A DNA stretch of 64,000 bases, taken from positions 56,740,963-56,804,962 of the forward strand of contig CAMGYJ010000008.1 in assembly GCA_946122785.1 (NCBI GenBank), written 5' to 3'. A program made the position numbers and the translations under genes. This document shows positions 55,594 to 64,000 of this stretch, one piece after another; position 1 is the stretch's first letter, and every line of letters begins with the position of its first letter. This DNA is from Linum tenue (lineage: Eukaryota; Streptophyta; Magnoliopsida; Malpighiales; Linaceae). A model generated the notes under the pieces. That model had not been told where the DNA came from, did no database searches, and saw only the letters and a program-made list of their open reading frames with translations.

Positions 55594-55959
55594 CTCCGCC
55601 TGCCCAGCTGTTTACACAAGTGAATTACTCATACAAGCAACAATTAGTTTTCATTCAAAGGGATGGGGGTGCTTATGCTTGCACAGCTTGACGCCGAGAT
55701 TACCTGCGATATTCGGCCAGTTTAGGGTTCAAACAATCGATTGGGAGGAATCATAGGACAGGTGTGAAATATAACAGTCGAGAACGGGAAAACGAAGAAG
55801 AATAAGAGGAGGAAACAGAGTGGTTCAATTATCGCTGCCATTTTCTGAGACGGCTGGGATGATTTACAGGAGTAGGGAGGAAGAACAGGGTTATTCCCAA
55901 TTCGAACAGAAAAATGGAGAAGAGAGAAGGTCCAAGGTCGGGATTTGGAGGAGAGGGGT
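55594..55959 (-). promoter_or_regulatory. Leader and promoter of the small minus-strand gene
   Basis: Pyrimidine-rich in minus sense; no other gene supported. Confidence 0.35.
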
Positions 55960-56238
55960 AGGGCTGCGGGTGGGGCAAGGTAGGTGTCCTTTCTCTTAGG
56001 GTGGTTGGGTTTTGGGTCAATTCAATAACTAAACAGAACCAACCCGATTTGGTTTACAATGGACTAAAATGAAAGAAAAACTAATTCTATGAGTTGATCT
56101 GTAATTTTATTTAATATAAATTCCGAAAAAAAACATTAATAACGGAATTTAATCTCAGCCGTCGAGATCACACGTACGGTCAAGATCACCCAAGGTACGC
56201 CATACCCCGGAATTTACCCGGGTACGATAGAAGCCACC
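55960..56238. repeat. (TA)n-associated repeat, copy 2 (inverted relative to 32231)
   Basis: Reverse complement of 32231-32500 with scattered changes. Its right end GGTACGATAGAAGCCACC abuts the (TA)n tract 56239-56258. Confidence 0.75.
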
Positions 56239-56257
56239 ATATATATATATATATATA

Positions 56258-56660
56258 TGGTGCCTTCTACGGTACCCCGGGTGAAATCCGAGGTACTACA
56301 TACCTTGAGTATGAAAACACTATCTAGACCTCGAATTAGCAGAATTTTTGAACATGATACTATACCCTAACCCTTAATGAGTGAACCCTAGGTCATAATT
56401 TTCTAAATTAAAACTATAAACCCTGAGATGGTGCATTGATTTTTTATCTATATTTGGACGAATCATAACCGTCGATTATTGTTTCTAATTAAATTGATCT
56501 TGGGGTATAAGATTTAGAGAAATAAGACCTAGATTTTTATCTTTAAGGATAAGAGTATAGTATCATGTCCGAAACATCAGTCAATTCAAGTTCTGGATAG
56601 CATTTTCTTACTCAAGGTATGCGGTACCCCGGATTTCACCCTGGGTACCGTAGAACTCCA
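56258..56660. mobile_element. MITE 1 in (TA)n
   Basis: Ends TGGTGCCTTCTACGGTACCC and (inverted) TGGAGTTCTACGGTACCC continue as TIRs for about 40 bp, each with an internal GTACCCCGG / CCGGGGTAC-type hairpin. (TA)n flanks both sides (56239-56258 and 56660-56678). No ORF. Confidence 0.75.
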
Positions 56661-56678
56661 TATATATATATATATATA

Positions 56679-56938
56679 GTGATGATGACTGGTGTACCCC
56701 AGGAGTATAGTATACGTCAGGTGATCTAGCCGTTAGATGTAGTTAGATGAGCTCCGACCGATCTCAACGGTCAATTTTGTTTTCATTAAATCATACTTCG
56801 GGTTGGGGTTTAGAAAATCGGTGCCTGGGGTTTATCCATTAGAGGTTAGGGTATAGTATCATACCCCAAACTCGATTTAATTCATGGTCTAGATAGAGAT
56901 ATCTCACTAGTAGTACCTGACGTACACTAGTTTGACCC
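56679..56938. mobile_element. MITE 2 in (TA)n, partly degraded end
   Basis: A 260-bp relative of MITE 3 (same GATCTAGCCGTTAGATGT, GATCTCAACGGTCAATTTT and GGGGTTTATCCATTAGAGG). The right end is altered (GTACACTAGTTTGACCC). (TA)n on both sides. Confidence 0.75.
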
Positions 56939-56950
56939 ATATATATATAT

Positions 56951-57216
56951 GGTGATGACTGGTGTACGTCAGGCGTATAGTATACGTCAGGTAATCTAGC
57001 CGTTAGATGTGGTTAGATGAGCTCGGCCGATCTCAACGGTCAATTTTTGTTTTTCATTAAATCAAACTTCGGGTTATGGTTTAGGAAATCGGTTCCTGGG
57101 GTTTATCCATTAGAGGTTAGGGTATAGTATCATACCCCAAACTCGATTTAATTCATGGTCTAGATAGAGATCTCACTAGTAGTACCTGACGTATAGTATA
57201 TGCTGACGCACACCAG
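56951..57216. mobile_element. MITE 3 in (TA)n
   Basis: Ends CTGGTGTACGTCAGGCGTAT and (inverted) CTGGTGTGCGTCAGCATATA; TIR about 30 bp. (TA)n at 56938-56950 and 57215-57256. About 85-90 percent like MITE 2 by eye. Confidence 0.8.
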
Positions 57217-57279
57217 TATATATATATATATATATATAATATATATATATATATAACCCTAGCTACTCTCCATACGCAG

Positions 57280-58556
57280 CTAAGCCTAACCAATATGTAT
57301 GGATCAATGGGCCAAAGGCCAAAATCCATACCACTCAACAGCCTTCCCAAATGATGAGGATCTCTCATCATCAATTTACGAGAAAGATAGAAATGACGAT
57401 TGGCCGCGAAGGACTGTGTCAGCAGATCAACAATCTGGTCCACAGAAGTAACATGGAATAGAGCAGAATCCATCGCGAACCAAGTCCCGTATGTAGTCCA
57501 GATGAACCTCAATGTGCTTAGTACGCTCATGAAGCACAGGTTTCGTCGCAATATGTATAGCACTCGTATTATCAACATATAGCTAGCGAGGTAGGCACAA
57601 TCAATTCCGAGATCACCAAGTAGTCGACGTTACCAGACAAGCTCCGAAGAGACATCGGACATGGCCCTATACTCAGCCTATGTAGAAGACATCGATACTC
57701 GATCCTGCTTTTTACTGCCCAGGAAATAAAAGAATTACGCAGATGGACACACACCCTGTCGTAGAGCGATGAGTAACCACACAACCTGCATAGTCGGAAT
57801 CCGAGAAAGCCTGGAGCACGAGAGAACCAGACGAAGGAAGGAACAAACCCACGCCTTCGTCCCTTGTATGTAACGCAGAATCCTATGCAGCGCAGCCAAG
57901 TGATCGGTACGAGGAGCGGACATAAACTGGCTGACGATCTGAACTGCATAGTAATATCTGGGCGAGTAGAAGTCAAATAAATAAACTCCCAACAACACTT
58001 ATGTAATGCTTCCCTCCATCAGCCAACAAATCACCCGACTCTCGACCGAGTTTGAGGTTAAGCTCCATCGGTGTCATAACCATGGTATAAAGGCTACTTC
58101 CAAGAGAGAACAGATAGTCACCATTTTTGCCACCGGGGCAAAAGCCTCATCAAAGTGGATACCATACTCCTGACATAATTCATGGGAAAAACAACATAGG
58201 CTTATATCGCTCGAAAGTATCATCGGGTAGAAATTTCAGATTATATACCCATCGAGACTCGATCAACTGCACAGAAAGCGGAGGGTGAGACACCAAGTCC
58301 CATGTGTGATTAGCGTGAAGAGCGTCAAACTCCTCATCCATCGCACGATCCTAGTGTGGATTCCCTTAGCCTGAGAATACGGGTAGGAATGGGGATCGAT
58401 CTACATTATACGCCATGTGATCCTGGTGGCGGATGGGAGGGGACCCACGGGTTAGTGCGATTGGAGCGAGGAGGAGCCACGACCAGAGGCGGGGCGGCAA
58501 AGACTCATCCGAGGAAGAGGCACCGGACGTATATGCTCGACAGCGGAGGTCAGGAG
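57280..58556 (-). pseudogene. Ty1/copia reverse transcriptase-RNaseH fragment
   Basis: Minus-strand reading, in several frames: AMDEEFDALHANHTWDLV and SRWVYNLKF (RVT_2 start), FDEAFAPVAKMVTI, MTPMELNLKL, then AVQIVSQFMSAPRTDHLAAL, HRILRYIQGTKAW, SDSDYAGC, RSTTGC, and LYVDNTSAIHIATKPVLHER, all landmarks of copia RT/RNaseH. Stops, frame changes and deletions (the YVDD region is missing) make it dead. Its upstream edge meets gag of element D at about 58557. Confidence 0.8.
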
Positions 58557-59370
58557 GTAGCCTAATCATCTGGTTCAGCTCGGGTGGAGTCTTAGTGAGA
58601 ACATCCCTCCTGGGCATAGAGACTCAATCACCCTCTGCTGTCCGGGGAGAGAGCACTGTAGAAGTTCCCACTGTGAATGCATCACTGAAGCCATGATGGG
58701 GACACTGCCAGAAATATCCCATGTACCGCTCCCATGCATCACGAAGTGACTCGTCTGGCTCTTGGCGGAAGTGAGTGATCTCGCGCTGAATCTCTGTGGT
58801 CTTCGATGCCGGATAGTACCTGTGCACGAACTTGTCTGCCAGATCGTCCCAAGAAGTGATGGACAATGGGGGCTGGGTCTCCAACCACCTCTAGCATTCC
58901 CCGCCAGAGAATGGGAAAGAGGTGAAGATCCGGGACACCGTTCAGCTTGAACCCGTTCGTCAGCTGCAGAAAACGGGAAAGGTGCACCCTTGCTTCCATC
59001 CTTCAAGCCATGGAACGGGATAGAGGATGTAATAAGCTGAATCCAGCATGGCTTGATCTCGAAGTTGTTCGCTGGAATGGGCGGATAGAGGATGACCGGG
59101 CGGATGTCAGCAATCCTTGGAGTGTAGTAGTACTCCAAGGTGGGACCCTGCGGCGGTGCCTGGGGTCTGGGGTCATTCCCCAAGAGCTGATTCTCCGGAG
59201 GTGGGTTGTGGTCGCCTTCCATCTCGTACTCGTCCTCGGACTCGCTGCTCAATTGACCGTCTATGCGCTCTACCGTAGCCAGTCTAGCTCGTGTTGTCTC
59301 CTAAGTTGGTGGCAGGTGCGTCAATCTCTGGATCCAACGGCAGTAAACCTCCCGACTGGCTACGGGTCAT
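58557..59370 (-). pseudogene. Athila-type gag of element D, broken
   Basis: The minus-strand start RSQSGGLLPLDPEI matches the start of the element-B gag. Then SSESEDEYEMEGDHNPPPEN, IPANNFEIKP, a frame change, RFLQLTNGFKLNGVP, SWDDLADKFVHRYYPASKT, EIQREITHFRQEPDESLRDA and TKTPPELNQMI, in that order but in at least three frames. Truncated by the copia fragment. Confidence 0.8.
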
Positions 59371-59495
59371 GCACTATCTTCACACAATCAAGCAATGCAA
59401 ACCCGTGAAGGCAACAAGTGGGAAAGAAATAAACAATCAATGCGAAAATGAAAATGCTAAAGTAACAGAAATCACTTTCTTCAACAACCTAGCCG

Positions 59496-59512
59496 TCCCC
59501 GGAACGGCGCCA
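59496..59512 (-). other. tRNA-Asp primer site of element D, one base lost
   Basis: TCCCCGGAACGGCGCCA lacks the C of CGGCAACGG compared with the sites at 10155 and 62882. Confidence 0.8.
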
Positions 59513-59518
59513 AAAACT

Positions 59519-60583
59519 TGACTCACTCTACTGTCACTCTAGAAAATGGCCAAGTGTAACCACTTCCTAAAGCGTAGTATAGCGGGTTTGGGTTTTAATG
59601 TCAATCCGGGTCTAGATTTGATGACTACTCGGTGAATTCGTATTATCTAGCAATAAAACATTAGTGCAAGTCTAAACTAACAAACAAGCAAGTAACTAAA
59701 CGGTTTGTTTTCAAGTCAAGAGAGTTCACCCGGATATGGTTCCCCCTAGACTGCAGTTAAGTCGGATTGCAATTTACCAAGTTCAGTTTTCATGAAAATT
59801 ATACTGCGAAAGGTTCTAAAACAGTCTGAAGTCTCGACTAAGGTCTCCAGACCCTCTCAATCTGAGTCTTTAGCGGGCGACTAACCTCCACCCGGAGTAA
59901 ACAGATTGAGGCCCTAACGAACCAAACCTCCACTACCGAATTGAATTCGGTACAGAATAGCGAATTTGCTCCTCGACAAAGTCGCCAATTCACTACCTTC
60001 AATTAGGATACTCTATCAACCTAGGCAGATATTCTCATTCTAGGTCAAAGCAGAAACAACCGGAATTTGATCAAGATTAAAGTCATTCAATCATTCAAAC
60101 CTCAATCGAATATAATCAATTCATAAACTCTATACTTGGGTTCATACATCAGACCTAGCATACAAATCTAGGGTTCCCAATACCCAGATGAATGGGAAAC
60201 TACTCCATGGAGAGAGAAGCAAAAACAGATTCAGACACGGAAATCATACTGTGAAGATGGATTACTGCTTCTGACGTTAATCGCACTTCTCCAAGCTCAA
60301 GCCGGGCTCCAATGGTGATGAAGATCAAGCTATGGCACTTGGGAACTCTGGTTCGTCGCTTTCTCTCTCTAGGAATCGCTCTGTCTCTCTAACATCCGAA
60401 CCTTTGAATGTTGGCCTTCTTCTCCTTTAAATTGGCTGCCTGTCGTGATACCCGGTCGAAATACCCGGTCGGGTATTTTGGGTCTCGACCGGGTATTATT
60501 TAAAACGCGCGTTTTGGTCGAGGGAAAATCCCCGGTCTGATCCAATAATCCCGACCGGGGTGGTGTTGTGTTTTAGCGTGTCA
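59519..60583 (-). repeat. 5' LTR of element D
   Basis: Minus sense TGACACGCTAAAACACAAC...GTGAGTCA. Near its start is an inverted block of CCGGTCGGGTATT and CGACCGGGTATT (60447-60560). It is inserted in the integrase region of element C. Its first roughly 22 bases are the reverse complement of the last 22 bases of the element-B LTR, apart from one or two changes. Confidence 0.75.
59521..60360. other. Interior of element-D LTR
   Basis: Noncoding; short boxes such as GGGTTCATACATCAGACC (60128-60145) only. Listed so the stretch is not read as empty. Confidence 0.4.
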
Positions 60584-61290
60584 ATCCCGGAATAGGGACG
60601 ACTAATATAATCCCGATTGAAGCACCTTCCTTGTAGTTCGGTTGGCACCATGATGTCCTCCAGCTGGTCCCTTATGCCAGTGACTTACAATAGCCATCAT
60701 CTCCTTCTCCGGGACACACCTCCGAATGACCCCATCGGCTCCAATCTGAAAAAGGCGGGGATCATCCCAGAATTAGTAACGGAGATAGGAGAAGAACTTC
60801 CTTTCCCATTTGTATTCATCCCCTCAGACAATTTCCTTCCAACCAAGTAATTGGCAAAGTCGGCGAACCAAGGGGCGGCACTTTCAACAGTTGCAAGCAC
60901 GAACAACCGTTCATCGGGGAAGGTGTCATTTGATCTCCACATCAAACTCTTGAAGAATTAGGATCCATCAGATTAGGAAGGGGTTGGCATCAGCCTTGTT
61001 CATCAAGAAGCGAATGGCGGAGTGGTCAGTGTAGATAATAACCTTCGAAAGCACAAGGTAAGACCTGAACTTGTCAAAAGCAAAGATTACTTCCAATAAC
61101 TCTTTTTCGGTGGTTGTATAATTCTCCTAAGCATCATTCAGAGTCTTGGAAGCGTAGCAAATGGGTTGGAAATGCCTACCCCGCCTTTGTCCCAACACCG
61201 CTCCCACTCCATATTCACTAACATCACACATAAGCTCAAAAGAAAGGCTCCATTCTGGCAAGACCATTATGGAGGCATTCATGAGCTTCA
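60584..61290 (-). pseudogene. RNaseH and integrase zinc-finger fragment of element C pol
   Basis: Minus sense: MNASIMVLPEWSLSFELMCD, GVGAVLGQRRGRHFQPICYA and SKTLNDA then a stop, NYTTTEKELLEVIFAFDKFR and YTDHSAIRFLMNKADA (Ty3/gypsy RNaseH), then PWFADFANYLVGRKL, GVIRRCVPEKEMMAIVSHWH and GGHHGANRTTRKVLQSG, the H2C2 zinc region of integrase. The frame is broken by stops and then by the LTR of element D. The RT itself is missing: the gag end (61357-61569) is directly followed by RNaseH. Confidence 0.8.
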
Positions 61291-61356
61291 CCTTGAGGGA
61301 ATAGCTGGAGTTACTTTTTCCTTCCTCTGCTCCGGTGGAGGATTCTAATCGATCTT

Positions 61357-62700
61357 CTACCCTTTGTTTGCACTCGTGCCCCCTTGTCGTTCGGAGAAAC
61401 TACCGAACCCATCTTGCTCTTTTGTCATGGACGACTTCTTCTTTGGAGGTAGCTCCTTGGCTTCTCTCCCACTTTGAAGAGTAACCGCCCTTACTCCCGC
61501 TTCATCGAGTTGCTTCTGGGAAAGAGCTGCCTGCGAGATAATCCCCATACTTGTGGTCAAGGTTGTCAAGAGTGATTAGTGACTTTGCAACCCTGCCTCT
61601 ATGGTTGAGAATTTCTCTGACCCCTCCCCTATGAACCTCTCAATTTTTTTCAAACTTCTTAGATCTGGAGTCGACAAAAGTGATCACTAACTCCTCCAAA
61701 CAAGACATCCGGTCGATGTGCACAGGGGAGATAGAGTTCAACTTCTCGTAATGGGTCGTCTCCTCGTTCATCATTTGGCACTCGGCTTCCTCATATCCCG
61801 AGCTTGCACCCCAATCATATGGCACCAACGGCTCCTTCCCTTACTTCTTACCCTCAAGGATCGCCTCGATCCACTTATCGAGCTTTGCTTCAAGTGGAGC
61901 ATTGCTCCCTCACTCCGCACTCCTCTTTCGGTGCTTCTCTTCCCACTTCTTGTCAAGCCCCAATCATATCCCTTGAGAGCCATATCTTAGAGCAACTCGG
62001 TCACTTGAGGTGGGGTCATGTTCATCAACTTCCCTTGCCAAAAAGAGTCTATGAGAATCTGGTCATCTTGGATGAGTTCTCCATAGGAATTCTCTATCCG
62101 AAATTGCTCATCGAATCCATGGTGAGGGCATTGAAGGAAGTATTTGGAGAATCATTCCCATGGATCCCTCAATGTCTCATCTTCCACTTGCTCAAAGTGA
62201 GTGATCTTCTTCCTCCACTCGGCCGTCTTGGAAGGAGGACAGTATTGGGTCATGAACTTGTTGAGTAAATCGTCCAAATAGGTGATGGATCGATTCGGAC
62301 GGTAGTTGAGCCATCAGAGAGCTTTCCCTGCCAAAGAATAGGGGAATAACCTCAGTTGCAATGCCTCCTCGGGGACGCCATTTATCTTCAAGCTTCCTGC
62401 TAGCTCAAGAAACCTTTGGACATGGTGTCATGGTGATTCATTGGCAAGCCTATGGAATAAGGCGGTGTTTTGATTCATCGTCACAAGAGCGGGCTTGATT
62501 TCAAAGTTGTTGGCGGGCACGGGTGGATGTAAGATGGGAGTCTGGATATCTGTCGTCCGTGGAGCCATGTAATAGCCCATAGTCCTTGGCTCGACTTCAA
62601 CTTGTCCTTCAATTCCTTCAAATCCGGGAACAACTAGTTGTCCCCTCTCTTCAATTCTCCTTCTTGCCTCCGCTAGCTCCCTCTCTAGAGCTAAAAGTCG
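61357..62700 (-). pseudogene. Athila/Tat-type gag of element C
   Basis: Minus sense from about 62700: a coiled LLALERELAEARRRIEE segment, MGYYMAPRTTDIQTPILHPP, VPANNFEIKPALVTM (gag signature), then, in broken frames, gag-core pieces, ending AVTLQSGREAKELPP (61460-61510), the usual motif at the gag-protease border. Several stops and frame changes. Confidence 0.7.
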
Positions 62701-62881
62701 GAGAGCGGTTGATGTCCTTGTCCAGTGGTGTTAAAGGCACCAAATTGCTCTAGGTCATGCACCTCCCTAGACACACTTATGGAACACCACACATCTAGCA
62801 CAAGCACACCTCACACTTAACAAACTAAAAATAGATGCTAGATTAACACCAACCATCTTTTCAAGATAACAGACCGAATTT

Positions 62882-62897
62882 CCCGGCAACGGCGCCA
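62882..62897 (-). other. tRNA-Asp primer site of element C
   Basis: CCCGGCAACGGCGCCA matches 16 bases of the tRNA-Asp 3' end. Confidence 0.85.
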
Positions 62898-62903
62898 AAA
62901 ACT

Positions 62904-64000
62904 TGACTCGCTCCGACTATCATGATAAAATGCCACCTAAGGTCCAAGTATAAACCTTAGATGGGTGCAATATAGGGTAGGTATGTTTAAATATCAACCC
63001 GGGCCGGCCCATGTACCGCTACTTCGATTGTTTGAAACATTATCTAGAAAATGGTTTTGGTGAAAACAAAGATCTAAAGATAAAGTACTTGCAAAGAGAA
63101 ATGGTTTTGACATTAATTGAGAAGGCTTCACCCGGGTGTTGCTCCCCCTAGCTAGCAATTGCAACTTGATGGATCGAATGGCCGTGTATGGTGAGGGGGT
63201 TGTAAACCGTAGAGAAGTCTAACAAGTAGCCAAAGCTACCCTCTTAGTCTCTAGGTTGAGGAAAGGGGATACTATCCAAGCCACTAATGCGACTCTCTTA
63301 ACCTATTGACTAAGGATTGGTTAGACTTCACCCTCGAAAGGGAGTTCGGACGGCCACCCACAACCAAACCCTAGGTGCTAATACGAAATAGAAGGTTTTC
63401 CCTGCATTAACCTAACTAGAAGACAATGAATTGCCTAAGAAAACCCAGCATTCAAGCCTCTTTCAAAGAAAGGAAGGGAGTTTTCTCTCTACCTAGATTA
63501 GAATAGCAATTAGATTGATAGGCTTTCACACAACACAATCATTCATGAATAATACCTCCACATTCACATTTAACACAACCACCCACAAATCATTCAATTC
63601 ATACAAGCATTCACATAATTGTAGCTATGCTTTACAAACACCCAAGTGAAAAAGGGACTACTCCATGCTAGGAGAAGGGAAAACACAAGTGAGAAGAAGG
63701 AAAACCATCAAAGAGATGATAGCCTTGTTCCTTGTGTTGAAGAGATCCTCCTTTGGGGGAGGAATTCCCGATTCCTTGCTTGAAGATGAAACCCTAGCTT
63801 CTCCTCTTCTTTGGTTTGTCACTTTCTCACTCTAGAAATCTGAAGAAGAAGAAGTTTCTCATGATCCCCTTTCTTCTTCCTTTCAGATAACCTTTTATAC
63901 TGAGATCGCTCCCAGTTCACGGCCCAAGTTCACAGATGTGAACATCAAGATGCATCCGTGAACACAGTGAACTAGACCAATACGCACCTCTTCACTTAAT
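62904..64000 (-). repeat. 5' LTR of element C, partial
   Basis: Starts TGACTCGCTCC after the primer site and runs off the window. It shares a layout with the LTR at 10179-12019: CAACCCGGGCCGGCCCATGT (62995-63014) against the same phrase at 10278-10297, and TTCACGG/CCGTGAAC blocks near 63910-63970. Confidence 0.8.

Noticed and set aside
57280..58556. Integrated pararetrovirus
   Set aside because: RVT_2, SDSDYAGC and VDNTSAI landmarks are those of Ty1/copia.

Overview
This is nuclear DNA from a flowering plant, most likely a eudicot. The evidence is spliced genes with GT-AG introns, plant-type telomere repeats (CCCTAAA), Ty3/gypsy and Ty1/copia elements primed by plant tRNAs, and plant gene families (G3BP with NTF2 and RRM domains, FAR1-related transposase-like protein, Agenet protein, DUF223/RPA-like protein). 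The species cannot be named from the sequence. All gene models were read by eye; splice sites were placed from GT/AG dinucleotides and reading phase.

Layout. 1-20711 is a nest of pol-less LTR retrotransposons. An Athila/Tat-like element (A, minus strand; gag tail 2492-3786, PBS 10155-10172, 5' LTR 10179-12019) is interrupted by a complete but gag-only Tekay/Del-like element (E, 3903-10091, 5-bp target duplication AAAGG). Part of another LTR fills 1-1651. A third element (B, plus strand, 12455-20711) has gag, an ATHILA-type ORF and both LTRs but no pol. 20845-21633 is a TIR element and a Helitron-like 3' end lies at 23956-23988. 24425-28140 is an intact G3BP-like gene. 28242-31918 is a Mutator-like element with long TIRs and a nested hAT-like insertion. 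32230-35000 holds a (TA)n-associated repeat, a Harbinger-like MITE and a 347-bp tandem duplication.

35.6-46.7 kb is a small gene cluster: two paralogous, probably OB-fold small genes (36178-36836 plus, 45626-46625 minus) flank an RPA70/DUF223-like gene (38106-40028 minus), a degenerate telomeric array (40594-40944) and Agenet exons (42187-43829). 47297-48217 is a second Harbinger-like MITE. 48509-51445 (minus) is a FAR1-related/MULE transposase-like gene lying head to head with a ten-exon C48 (Ulp1-like) protease-fold gene (52105-54144) whose catalytic Cys position is Ser. 54878-55593 (minus) is a small unrecognised gene. 56010-57216 is a cluster of MITEs inserted in (TA)n tracts.

57280-64000 is a second retroelement nest on the minus strand: a copia RT/RNaseH fragment abuts gag of element D (5' LTR 59519-60583). 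D is inserted in the integrase region of Athila/Tat-like element C (RNaseH 60950-61290, gag 61357-62700, LTR from 62904 to the window end).

The most unusual signals are: an array of hairpins in both LTRs of E with a constant 17-nt loop and stems that change together; a 3' LTR deletion in B repaired with two pieces of templated filler DNA; the OB-fold/RPA gene cluster; a head-to-head FAR1-C48 gene pair; and single-base frameshifts that recur in four otherwise well-preserved host-like genes.
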